Notes: a model not told the origin generated them from the letters alone. 5,399 nt of DNA from Oscillospiraceae bacterium UBA6409 (GCA_002438575.1 DJPP01000057.1:3712-9110); one strand, 5' to 3'; shown: positions 1 through 5,390, numbered from the stretch's first letter. Made by a program: numbers and translations.

Positions 1-2
1 CG

Positions 3-272
3 CTGATGAGCCGCCCCAAGCTGCTGATGCTGGATGAGCCGTCGCTGGGTCTGGCGCCGCTGGTGGTGCAGGGCATCTTTGACATCATCCGCACCGTCAA
101 CCAGCAGGGCGTCACCGTGCTGCTGATCGAGCAGAACGCGAACATGGCGCTGAAGATCGCCGACTACGCCTATGTGCTGGAGACGGGCAACATCACCAAG
201 TCTGGCACCGGCGCGGAGTTGCTGGCGGACGAGTCCATCAAGGAAGCCTATCTGGGCAAAAAGAAGAGCTGA
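3..272 (+). CDS. livF: Branched-chain amino acid ABC transporter ATP-binding protein LivF, C-terminal part (5' end outside window)
   Basis: This is the last 89 codons of a cytoplasmic ABC ATPase that powers uptake of leucine, isoleucine and valine with LivG, the permeases LivH/LivM and a binding protein. Counting from the Met at base 6, the Walker B strand LLMLDEPS (residues 6-13; Asp10, catalytic Glu11) runs into the D-loop SLGLAP. The switch position reads IEQN (41-44), with Gln where most ABC ATPases have His; EQN here is typical of LivF, whereas LivG has EHD. The ending, with ETGNI, SGTGAELLAD and a final AYLG plus a lysine-rich tail, also matches LivF. Walker A, Q-loop and LSGG signature lie upstream of the window, so the Met at base 6 is internal and not a start. 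The gene is last in its operon, since a strong hairpin follows 4 nt after the TGA stop. The family is secure; the substrate is inferred from the family. Confidence 0.9.
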   Translation: MMSRPKLLMLDEPSLGLAPLVVQGIFDIIRTVNQQGVTVLLIEQNANMALKIADYAYVLETGNITKSGTGAELLADESIKEAYLGKKKS

Positions 273-275
273 ACA

Positions 276-307
276 AACATCCCCCGGCCGCCAGGCCGGG
301 GGATGTT
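276..307 (+). terminator. Rho-independent terminator of the livF operon
   Basis: A perfect 14-bp stem pairs 276-289 (AACATCCCCCGGCC) with 294-307 around a 4-nt GCCA loop, starting 4 nt after the livF stop. The T-tract after it is short (CATTTTG), so termination relies mainly on the very GC-rich stem. It insulates the transporter operon from the promoter that begins at base 319. Confidence 0.85.
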
Positions 308-318
308 CATTTTGCGGA

Positions 319-347
319 TTGCCTTTCCTGCGTGAAGTTGTTATAAT
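319..347 (+). promoter_or_regulatory. Sigma-70-type promoter for the TauE/SafE permease gene
   Basis: TTGCCT (319-324) stands exactly 17 bp before a consensus TATAAT (342-347). The predicted transcription start is near base 354. That is only about 4 nt before the first possible ATG (358) but about 28 nt before GTG 382, which bears on start choice for the next gene. Confidence 0.6.
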
Positions 348-381
348 AGCCGGGAATATGACAGAAAAGGCGGTGTGCGCG

Positions 382-1110
382 GTGGCATATGCAATGATGG
401 GGCTGGCGGCGCTGGCAGGCGGAATCATCCAGCCGCTGACGGGCTTCGGCGCGGCGGTCATTATGATGGTGGCGGCCAGTGCGTTTTACGACATGACCAT
501 CGCGCCCACCATCGTTGCGCTGATCTGCATGGCCCAGTCCGGCACCATGACGTGGATGTACCGTAAGCACATCGATGTAAAGCAGATCGCGCTGCCCATC
601 GGGCTGTACACCGTGTGCAGTCTGGTCATCATCAATCTGCTGGGGAATTTCGACCTGCACGTGCTGACGGCGCTGTTCGGGGCGTTCCTTATCGCGCTGG
701 CGGCGTATTTCCTCTTTTTCGCCAAGCGGGTGAAGCTGCAGCCCAGCCTGACGGCGGGGCTGGTGTGCAGCGCCTTCTCCGGCTGCTGCGCCGGAGCGTT
801 CACCATCGGCGGGCCTATGATGGCGCTGTACTTCGTGGCCATCGCCCGGAACAAGGAGACGTATGTAGGCAATATGCAGTTCCTGTTCTTCACCACAAAC
901 CTCATCAACTTCACCATGCGGGCGGTGCGGGGCTATTTCAGCGCGGCACTGCTGCCTATGGCGGGGCTGGGCATGGCGTGCATCCTGCTGGGGCTGTGGA
1001 TCGGTACGCGGCTGAGCCGAAAGATGTCCGGCGACGTGGCCCGGCAGGTGGTGTACATTGGTGTGGGTGTCAGCGGTCTGGTGACGCTGGTGCAGGAGCT
1101 GATGAAATAG
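382..1110 (+). CDS. TauE/SafE-family (DUF81) membrane permease, putative sulfite/organosulfonate or related anion transporter
   Basis: Predicted polytopic inner-membrane protein of 242 residues (250 if ATG 358 is used), within the usual 240-270 range, with about eight hydrophobic segments. Two half-repeats are visible, as expected for this family. The first carries GGIIQPLTGFGAA (residues 13-25 from GTG 382) and the second carries AFSGCCAGAFTIGGPMMALYF, roughly residues 131-151. A short cationic stretch (RKHIDVKQ) lies between helices. Known members move sulfite, sulfoacetate or similar small anions, but most are unassigned and no sulfur-metabolism gene lies nearby, so the substrate is unknown. 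I prefer GTG 382 because AGGCGG (368-373) sits 8 nt upstream and the first helix starts at once. ATG 358 would leave an almost leaderless mRNA with only a weak GGGA. The gene is monocistronic, with its own promoter and a terminator right after the stop. Confidence 0.85.
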   Translation: MAYAMMGLAALAGGIIQPLTGFGAAVIMMVAASAFYDMTIAPTIVALICMAQSGTMTWMYRKHIDVKQIALPIGLYTVCSLVIINLLGNFDLHVLTALFGAFLIALAAYFLFFAKRVKLQPSLTAGLVCSAFSGCCAGAFTIGGPMMALYFVAIARNKETYVGNMQFLFFTTNLINFTMRAVRGYFSAALLPMAGLGMACILLGLWIGTRLSRKMSGDVARQVVYIGVGVSGLVTLVQELMK

Positions 1111-1151
1111 AGCAAAAAAGAAGCGGCGCATCGCGCCGTTTCTTTTTTGCT
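1111..1151. terminator. Bidirectional terminator between convergent permease and mrp genes
   Basis: A 19-position stem pairs 1111-1129 with 1133-1151 around a 3-nt loop. It has a CGGCGC/GCGCCG core and flanking A6 (1114-1119) and T6 (1143-1148) tracts, which supply a U-run on either strand. The single imperfect position is 1123/1139: a G-U wobble in plus-strand RNA but A-C in minus-strand RNA. The hairpin begins directly after the permease stop and shares its last base with the mrp stop codon. Confidence 0.88.
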
Positions 1152-1978
1152 TATTTCCGCAGAAGCGTCTCCACCACGCCGTCCAGCCAGTGCCCCTCGA
1201 ACTGCTCGATGCAGCCGTCGTCGGTGAGCTTGGCCAGCGCCGGGTCGATGGGCATTTTCGCCAGCAGGGGAATGTGGTATTCCTTCGCGGCCTCCTCGGT
1301 CTTGCCCTCGCCGAAGATATAGAGCTTCTTGCCGCAGTCGGGACACTGGACGTAGCTCATGTTCTCCACCAGGCCCACGATGGGGATGTTCATCATCTGC
1401 GCCATCTTCACGGCCTTCTGCACCACCATGGATACCAGGTCCTGGGGGCTGGCCACAATGATGACGCCATCCACCGGCAGCGACTGAAACACGTTCAGCG
1501 CCACGTCGCCGGTGCCGGGAGGCATATCCACGAACATATAGTCCACGTCGTTCCACAGGGTGTCGCCCCAGAACTGCTGCACCACGCCGCCGATGACCGG
1601 CCCGCGCCAGATGACCGGGTCCGTCTCGTGCTCCAGCAGCAGGTTCACGGACATCAGCTGGATGCCGGTGGCGGTGGTCACGGGCACGATGGCGTCGCCC
1701 TGGGCTACGGCACGGCCGTGGATGCCGAAGGCCTTGGGGATGGAGGGACCGGTGATGTCCGCGTCCAGAATGGCGGTGCGGTAGCCCTCCCGCCGCAGCG
1801 CCACCGCCAGCTGGCTTGTGACCATGGACTTGCCTACGCCGCCCTTACCGGACACCACGCCGTAGACCTTGCCCACACGGCAGCCGGGGCGGAGGGGTTT
1901 TTTTTCAAATACGTTTACTTCCTTGCGCTCGCCGCAGCTTTCGCCGCAGGTGCTGCAATCATGGGTACAATCGCTCAT
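1151..1978 (-). CDS. mrp: Mrp/NBP35 (ApbC) family iron-sulfur cluster carrier P-loop ATPase
   Basis: Cytoplasmic homodimeric ATPase of 275 residues. By family knowledge it holds a [4Fe-4S] cluster at the dimer interface and hands it to apo-proteins. The deviant Walker A GKGGVGKS (44-51, with the signature Lys45) is followed by LDADITGPS (71-79, switch I) and VDMPPGTGD (150-158, Walker B/switch II). ENMSYVQCPDCG (205-216) supplies the bridging cluster ligands Cys212 and Cys215. The N-terminus adds a dense cysteine cluster, Cys4, Cys8, Cys11 and Cys15, common in Mrp proteins of anaerobic Firmicutes, plus a lone Cys33. The DUF59 domain found at the N-terminus of many Mrp proteins is absent. ATG 1978 is supported by AAAAGGAG 8 nt upstream (complement of 1987-1994). 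It is the second gene of an operon, 24 nt after the CxxC-protein gene, and ends in the shared terminator. Identification is firm; the client proteins are unknown. Confidence 0.95.
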   Translation of the reverse strand: MSDCTHDCSTCGESCGERKEVNVFEKKPLRPGCRVGKVYGVVSGKGGVGKSMVTSQLAVALRREGYRTAILDADITGPSIPKAFGIHGRAVAQGDAIVPVTTATGIQLMSVNLLLEHETDPVIWRGPVIGGVVQQFWGDTLWNDVDYMFVDMPPGTGDVALNVFQSLPVDGVIIVASPQDLVSMVVQKAVKMAQMMNIPIVGLVENMSYVQCPDCGKKLYIFGEGKTEEAAKEYHIPLLAKMPIDPALAKLTDDGCIEQFEGHWLDGVVETLLRK

Positions 1979-2002
1979 AACAGGTTCTCCTTTTAGATAT
2001 TC

Positions 2003-2314
2003 TTACAGCGCGTCCCCGGCGGTGTAGACATAGCCGCACAGGGGGCATTTGGGATAGTCGAAGTCGTGGGTAAAGCCGCATTTCGGGCACCGGCGCTGGT
2101 GCAGGCCGGGGTCGTTGCCGCTGGGCTGGGATACGCCGCCGGTGAAGAATTCCAGCTTGCCGCAGGCGGGGCAGGCCATGATGGACACGTCCAGCGCGCC
2201 GGCCACCAGATTGGGCAGGTCGCCGAATATCCAGCTGGTCTTGCCCAGCTGCAGCTTGTGCTGGCCCACGAACTGCATGGCCGTGCCGCAGCGGAGACAG
2301 TCAAAGTGGGGCAT
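2003..2314 (-). CDS. Small protein with two predicted zinc ribbons (four CxxC pairs), function unknown
   Basis: 103-residue soluble protein with four CxxC pairs: Cys6/Cys9, Cys48/Cys51, Cys76/Cys79 and Cys90/Cys93. The spacing suggests two zinc ribbons. One would join the N-terminal pair to the second pair across a segment containing KTSWIFGDLPNL. The other would be a compact C-terminal CPKCG-10-CPLCG knuckle. I recall uncharacterised clostridial proteins of this design but no assigned function. Iron-sulfur or other metal binding cannot be excluded. The start is ATG 2314, because AAAGGAGG (complement of 2320-2327) lies 5 nt upstream. The reading frame stays open further upstream, but that stretch runs through the promoter. 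It is the first gene of a two-gene operon with mrp, which could mean a link to metal or Fe-S handling; that is inference from position only. Confidence 0.82.
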   Translation of the reverse strand: MPHFDCLRCGTAMQFVGQHKLQLGKTSWIFGDLPNLVAGALDVSIMACPACGKLEFFTGGVSQPSGNDPGLHQRRCPKCGFTHDFDYPKCPLCGYVYTAGDAL

Positions 2315-2319
2315 GGCAG

Positions 2320-2327
2320 CCTCCTTT
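2320..2327 (-). promoter_or_regulatory. Ribosome binding site fixing the start of the CxxC protein
   Basis: On the minus strand this reads AAAGGAGG, a full Shine-Dalgarno match 5 nt before ATG 2314. It selects this Met over the in-frame upstream codons. Confidence 0.85.
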
Positions 2328-2342
2328 CGATGTATTATATAT

Positions 2343-2371
2343 GGTATAGCACGATTTGAGGGGATTTGCAA
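2343..2371 (-). promoter_or_regulatory. Promoter of the CxxC protein-mrp operon
   Basis: On the minus strand TTGCAA (2371-2366) is followed after 17 bp by TATACC (2348-2343), preceded by TG one base away to give an extended -10 (TGCTATACC). The predicted start is near 2336, giving a leader of about 22 nt with the Shine-Dalgarno inside it. A second -10-like TATAAT lies at 2339-2334 but has no matching -35 (CCCTCA), so it is a weaker choice. Confidence 0.5.
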
Positions 2372-2385
2372 GGGGGGCGCTTGGG

Positions 2386-2462
2386 TGCGTTGTAGGGGGC
2401 GGCGTCCCCGACGCCCCGCCGCACCTCTGTCCGGGCGGACAGAGTCGTCCGCCCCTACGCAT
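2386..2462. repeat. Foldable GC-rich intergenic repeat element with imperfect terminal inverted repeats
   Basis: The outer ends are related inverted copies. TGCGT-TG-TAGGGGGCGG on the left (2386-2402) matches CCGCCCCTACGCA on the right (2449-2461), with two small insertions on the left. Inside are two hairpins: GGCGTC/GACGCC (2401-2406 with 2410-2415, loop CCC) and CTCTGTCC/GGACAGAG (2425-2432 with 2437-2444, loop GGGC). There is no U-run, so it is not an ordinary terminator. I recall GTAGGGGCGG...CCGCCCCTAC units scattered between genes in Oscillospiraceae genomes, so this is probably one copy of a dispersed palindromic repeat. Only one copy lies in this window, so repetition itself is not shown here. 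Confidence 0.6.
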
Positions 2463-2490
2463 TTTTGCGGGACATCACATCCTGCGCGGT

Positions 2491-2895
2491 CTAATGAGAT
2501 TTCTTCCTATAGTGGATTTTGATGAGATGGCCGATGAGGAAATAGATAAAAATCTCAACAGAACATACCAATATCCACCACTTGGAATACATATAAGAAA
2601 GATATACACATATCCCTAAATGCATTATTCCCGCGTATAGTGCATAACGGGCATCACGGTTCTCTTTTCGCTTATCCGCAAGCGTAATGGGAACCATTAA
2701 GAAAAACACGATTCCTATGCCAATTATATAAAACGTATCATAGTGCGGATAGCTTGCCTTGATCGTAATACCTGCGGCACATACATTTATGCCGGAAAAA
2801 GCGTAGCTGCAGATAATGGTCAAAAGAGGCATTTTTCGGGGAGATGAAATGTATGGATTCTTTTTGCGCATCGCGGCATTCTTCGTCCTTTTCAC
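2491..2895 (-). CDS. Small AT-rich membrane protein with four predicted helices, function unknown
   Basis: 134 codons from GTG 2895, ending in TAG. The product has a basic N-terminus (KRTKNAAMRKK) and hydrophobic segments at about 23-45, 54-73, 84-104 and 106-127. A charged loop, ADKRKENRD, follows the second helix and the tail is basic (HYRKKSH). I recognise no family. The start is uncertain. GTG 2895 overlaps the stop of the upstream ATPase gene as GTGA, which favours coupled translation, but it has a poor Shine-Dalgarno. ATG 2871 has AAAAGGA (complement of 2886-2892) about 14 nt upstream, and would give 126 residues. The base composition is strikingly AT-rich (about 38% GC in 2521-2580 by my count), while neighbours on both sides look clearly GC-rich, suggesting recent acquisition. 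It could also be a degenerating gene, though the frame is intact. Confidence 0.6.
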   Translation of the reverse strand: MKRTKNAAMRKKNPYISSPRKMPLLTIICSYAFSGINVCAAGITIKASYPHYDTFYIIGIGIVFFLMVPITLADKRKENRDARYALYAGIMHLGICVYLSYMYSKWWILVCSVEIFIYFLIGHLIKIHYRKKSH

Positions 2896-5081
2896 AGCTC
2901 TGCAACAGTGACATTTTCCCGCCCCTGTAGATAGTCCATCTCTCGCTTCTGACAGGTGAACAGCAATATCTGCCGGTTCCGGCTCTCGTCGAGCAGATAG
3001 TCCAGCGCTGCGTGGAGCCGTTCGTCGTCAAAGGTCACCAGCGCGTCGTCTAAAATCAACGGCACCCGCTTGTCGGCGGGCAGCACCATGTCGCATATGG
3101 CCAGCCGCACAGCCAGATACAGCTGGTCGGCGGCGCCTTGGCTCAGCAGACGGACGCTGCGTCCCACCGGGTCGCCGGCAGGCTCGGCGGACAGGGAGAA
3201 GTCCCGGCTCAGCAGCACACGGTCATAGCGCCCACCGGTGATGGCGGAGAAGATCTCCGCCGCCCGTGCGCCCAGCGCCGGGGAAAAGCGGTTCTGCAGC
3301 ACGGTGTTGGCCTGTGACAGGGCATCCATGGCCAGCGCGATGGCATCATATTCATCCTGCAGGGCGGTCAGCTGCTCCTGCTTCTGCGCCAGCTGGACCT
3401 CCAGATCGCTGGAGCGATCCAGTGCACGGATGCGGCCGGTGAGGGTGTCGAACCGGGTGCGCTCCTGCGCCAGCAGCGTCTGTGTGCGCGCCAATTCCGC
3501 GGCGGCCTCCTCGCGGGAGAGCGCGGGGCGCTGGATAGAGCTTTCGGCGGCCGGCTGCTCCGGCAGCTGCGCCCGCAGGGCATCCCGGTACAGCGCGGCC
3601 TCCCGGGCCGTCTGCCGGGCGTCGGCCAGCGCGGTCTTGCGGCGCCGGGCGTCTGACAGGGCCAGCTGTATGCCGGACAGGTCGGCAGCGGCGGGGGCGA
3701 AGATGCGTACCTGGGTCAGCAGGTCCCGCAGTCGGCGGCGGCAGGCCTCCTCGCTGTCCGCGGCGGAGACTTCTGCCCGGCGGGCAGCCTCGGCGGCTGC
3801 TTCTGCCTGCTGCCGCAGGGGTAGGTATTCGGCGATCTGCTTTTTTAGTTCGGCGCGCTGCGCTTCGGCAAAGGCGTGATTCTCCCGGATGCTCCGACGG
3901 CGGGCAAGAATGGCGGCGGCGGTCAGACCGATGCCCATCCCGGCCATGCCGATGAACAGCCAGAAGGGCAGCGGCTGCTGTGCCCGGAACAGGAAGGCCA
4001 GCACGCCGGAAATGACGATCAGCATGGCGGCAAAGACCGGCAGGAACAGGGAGGGGTCCTTGCCGGGGGTGATGGCTTCGGCCCTCTGCCGCAGCTCCGG
4101 CTCGGCGGCGGGGTAGAGGGGGTGCTGCTCCAGGGCGTTCCGGGCCTGCTGCGCGGCCTGTGCGGCCGCCTCCGCGGCGCTGCGCTTTTCCGTCAGGGCG
4201 GACAGCTCACCGGGAAGTGCGGCGGCCTGCCCCTCCAGCAGCGTCAGCGAGGAATCGTCCGGCAGGGCGGCGCAGTCGGCCGCCAGCGTGTCGGCCCGGG
4301 CCTGGGCGGTCAGTGCCGCCTGCGACGCCTGCTGACAGGCGTCGGCCTGCTCCTGAGCAGCCAGCGCCTGCCACTGAGCCGTCTGCTGCCGCAGGTCGGC
4401 GGCGCGGCGCTCCAGCGCATCCAGCTCCCGGCGCGACTGCTGCGCCTGGTCGTTCAGCGCGACCAGCTCCGCCAGCGCGGCGCGCAGCTGGTCGGTCTCC
4501 CGTTCCAGGGCGGGGATGAGCCCTGTCTTGTTGTGCCTGCGGCGGTTCAGCTGCTTTTTCAGGCGGTCGTAGGACTCGGTGTAGGAGGTGTCTTCCTCAC
4601 CGGTGGTGATCAGGGCGGCGATGCGGCGCTCCAGCTCGGCATCCTGGTCCACGGCCAGAGCGTTCTGGCCGATAAAGGCGCTGCGCTCAAACACCTCCCG
4701 GGGCACGCCCAGCAGCACCTCGCCGACGTTCTGGCCGGTAATGCCCGGGACAGGCGTGCCGGTGCCGGTATAGGTGCAGGAAAACTCGCCCAGCGGTGAT
4801 GCGGCGCGGCGTGTCTCCCGCAGCAGGGTGCAGGCGTCCCCGTGGGTCGTCAGATCCATGCGGCCCTGCATGGGCGCGCCGGTCCAGGGGGCGTAGCGGT
4901 TCTTGTCCGCCAGCGGCCCGCGCTCGTGGGTGGACAGACCGTACAGCATGGTGCGGATAAAGGCGCCCCAGGTGGACTTGCCGGTTTCGTTGGGGGCGTA
5001 CAGCACATTCAGTCCCGGCGCGAGCGATAATTCACTGTGATCCAGGCGGCCAAAGGTGCCGGTCAGGTGCAGAATATCCAC
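2892..5081 (-). CDS. YhaN-like Rad50/SMC-type AAA ATPase with a membrane hairpin in the coiled-coil region
   Basis: 729-residue ATPase with head domains at both ends and a long coiled-coil middle, as in RecF/Rad50/SbcC-type proteins. The N-terminal head has GLNVLYAPNETGKST, with Walker A PNETGKST at 30-37, and a Q-loop around FIGQNAL (Gln139). Alanine/glutamine-rich coiled coil runs from about 172 to 340 and from 400 to 600. Between them are two hydrophobic helices (about 346-366 and 371-393), an arrangement known for Bacillus YhaN. The C-terminal head carries the ABC signature variant LSQGAADQLYLAVRLA (646-661), Walker B PLILDDA (674-680) and the sensor strand ILLFTCQ (705-711). YhaN-type proteins are thought to act in DNA repair, often with a YhaO/SbcD-like nuclease; none is visible here. 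The start is GTG 5081, with AAAGGAGG (complement of 5090-5097) 8 nt upstream; an in-frame TTG at 5111 has nothing comparable. Confidence 0.87.
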   Translation of the reverse strand: MDILHLTGTFGRLDHSELSLAPGLNVLYAPNETGKSTWGAFIRTMLYGLSTHERGPLADKNRYAPWTGAPMQGRMDLTTHGDACTLLRETRRAASPLGEFSCTYTGTGTPVPGITGQNVGEVLLGVPREVFERSAFIGQNALAVDQDAELERRIAALITTGEEDTSYTESYDRLKKQLNRRRHNKTGLIPALERETDQLRAALAELVALNDQAQQSRRELDALERRAADLRQQTAQWQALAAQEQADACQQASQAALTAQARADTLAADCAALPDDSSLTLLEGQAAALPGELSALTEKRSAAEAAAQAAQQARNALEQHPLYPAAEPELRQRAEAITPGKDPSLFLPVFAAMLIVISGVLAFLFRAQQPLPFWLFIGMAGMGIGLTAAAILARRRSIRENHAFAEAQRAELKKQIAEYLPLRQQAEAAAEAARRAEVSAADSEEACRRRLRDLLTQVRIFAPAAADLSGIQLALSDARRRKTALADARQTAREAALYRDALRAQLPEQPAAESSIQRPALSREEAAAELARTQTLLAQERTRFDTLTGRIRALDRSSDLEVQLAQKQEQLTALQDEYDAIALAMDALSQANTVLQNRFSPALGARAAEIFSAITGGRYDRVLLSRDFSLSAEPAGDPVGRSVRLLSQGAADQLYLAVRLAICDMVLPADKRVPLILDDALVTFDDERLHAALDYLLDESRNRQILLFTCQKREMDYLQGRENVTVAEL

Positions 5082-5089
5082 GGAGTCAT

Positions 5090-5097
5090 CCTCCTTT
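5090..5097 (-). promoter_or_regulatory. Ribosome binding site fixing the GTG start of the YhaN-like gene
   Basis: On the minus strand AAAGGAGG lies 8 nt before GTG 5081. It decides against the longer reading from TTG 5111, which would put this site inside the coding sequence. Confidence 0.85.
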
Positions 5098-5121
5098 AAA
5101 AGTTCATACAATATTATTTAA

Positions 5122-5150
5122 AGTATAGCATGACTTGCGTTAAAAGTCAT
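5122..5150 (-). promoter_or_regulatory. Promoter of the YhaN-like gene with an embedded inverted repeat
   Basis: On the minus strand ATGACT (5150-5145) is followed after 17 bp by TATACT (5127-5122) with a TG one base upstream, giving an extended -10 (TGCTATACT). The predicted start is near 5115, about 34 nt before GTG 5081. A perfect 7-bp inverted repeat ATGACTT/AAGTCAT (5130-5136 and 5144-5150, 7-nt spacer) fills the spacer and covers the -35, so an operator is possible. Confidence 0.55.
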
Positions 5151-5162
5151 TACATTGCCGTA

Positions 5163-5223
5163 TACAAAAAATTTGAAAAAAATTAAAAATAGTGTTGACA
5201 AATCCGGCCGCAGGTAGTATCAT
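5163..5223 (+). promoter_or_regulatory. Strong rRNA-type promoter with UP element
   Basis: TTGACA (5195-5200) and TATCAT (5218-5223) are separated by exactly 17 bp. Directly upstream, 5163-5192 is almost pure A/T with phased A-tracts (AAAAAATTT, AAAAAAATT), typical of an UP element bound by the RNA polymerase alpha subunit. The predicted start is near 5230. Consensus -35, UP element and a following stable-RNA leader point to an rrn promoter. Confidence 0.8.
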
Positions 5224-5229
5224 ATCAAC

Positions 5230-5390
5230 TGTTCCGCGGTTATGGGACGTGTACCTTGTAAATTAAATAACGAACGAAACGAAAAGCACCAGACGGGAGC
5301 GCGAAGGGCTGTGAAAACAGACCGGAGCGCAACTGAAGAACTTGCCGGAACGGGGTTGAGTCAATTACCCGGGAAAGTAAGTATAAAAAG
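5230..5390 (+). other. rRNA operon leader (upstream of 16S rRNA)
   Basis: This stretch has no open frame with a ribosome binding site and sits between the strong promoter and the inferred 16S 5' end. It contains a boxA-like segment near its start and an imperfect 12-nt direct repeat (5291-5302 and 5319-5330). Between the repeats is a small hairpin, CTGT-GAAA-ACAG (5309-5320). A leader of about 160 nt is reasonable for a Firmicutes rrn operon. Part of it should pair with sequence downstream of 16S to form the RNase III processing stem, which cannot be seen here. Confidence 0.7.
5250..5270 (+). promoter_or_regulatory. boxA-like rRNA antitermination site
   Basis: The sequence TGTACCTTGTAAATTAAATA resembles the Bacillus rrn boxA region (TGTTCTTTGAAAACTAAATA as I recall it), the site where NusB/NusE load to prevent premature termination of rRNA transcription. 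Position just after the rrn promoter fits. The match is imperfect, so the exact core is uncertain. Confidence 0.5.

Noticed and set aside
172..357. Upstream extension of the permease reading frame to an ATG inside livF
   Set aside because: The extension runs through the livF 3' end, its terminator and the permease promoter, and the translated part does not resemble a TauE/SafE N-terminus.
307..1131. Minus-strand open frame opposite the permease gene
   Set aside because: His/Gln/Arg-rich translation with no family features, spanning promoter and terminator; the plus strand encodes a coherent membrane protein.
933..1556. Minus-strand frame overlapping mrp and the permease 3' end
   Set aside because: It lies in a different frame of mrp and crosses the shared terminator; the Gly/Arg-rich product is an artefact of GC-rich third positions.
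1190..1996. Long plus-strand open frame opposite mrp
   Set aside because: The His/Val/Leu-rich translation is the complement of a clearly recognised Mrp gene with all its motifs; no independent start signals.
2334..2339. TATAAT on the minus strand as the main -10 of the mrp operon
   Set aside because: The -10 is perfect, but 17 bp upstream reads CCCTCA; the overlapping TTGCAA-17-TGCTATACC pair is the more complete promoter.
2425..2444. CTCTGTCC hairpin as a terminator of the yhaN/membrane-protein transcript
   Set aside because: It is a stable stem but no U-run follows on the minus strand; it fits better as part of the palindromic repeat element.
3876..4799. Long plus-strand open frame opposite the YhaN-like gene
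   Set aside because: Gly/Gln/Leu-rich low-complexity product with no motif or ribosome binding site; it is an antisense shadow of GC-rich coiled-coil coding sequence.
5082..5111. Ten-residue N-terminal extension of the YhaN-like protein from TTG 5111
   Set aside because: It would place the full AAAGGAGG Shine-Dalgarno inside the coding sequence, and the family N-terminus begins close to MDILHL at GTG 5081.
5135..5166. A second plus-strand promoter, TTGCGT with TATACA
   Set aside because: The spacer is 20 bp, too long, and the elements overlap the UP region of a far better promoter.
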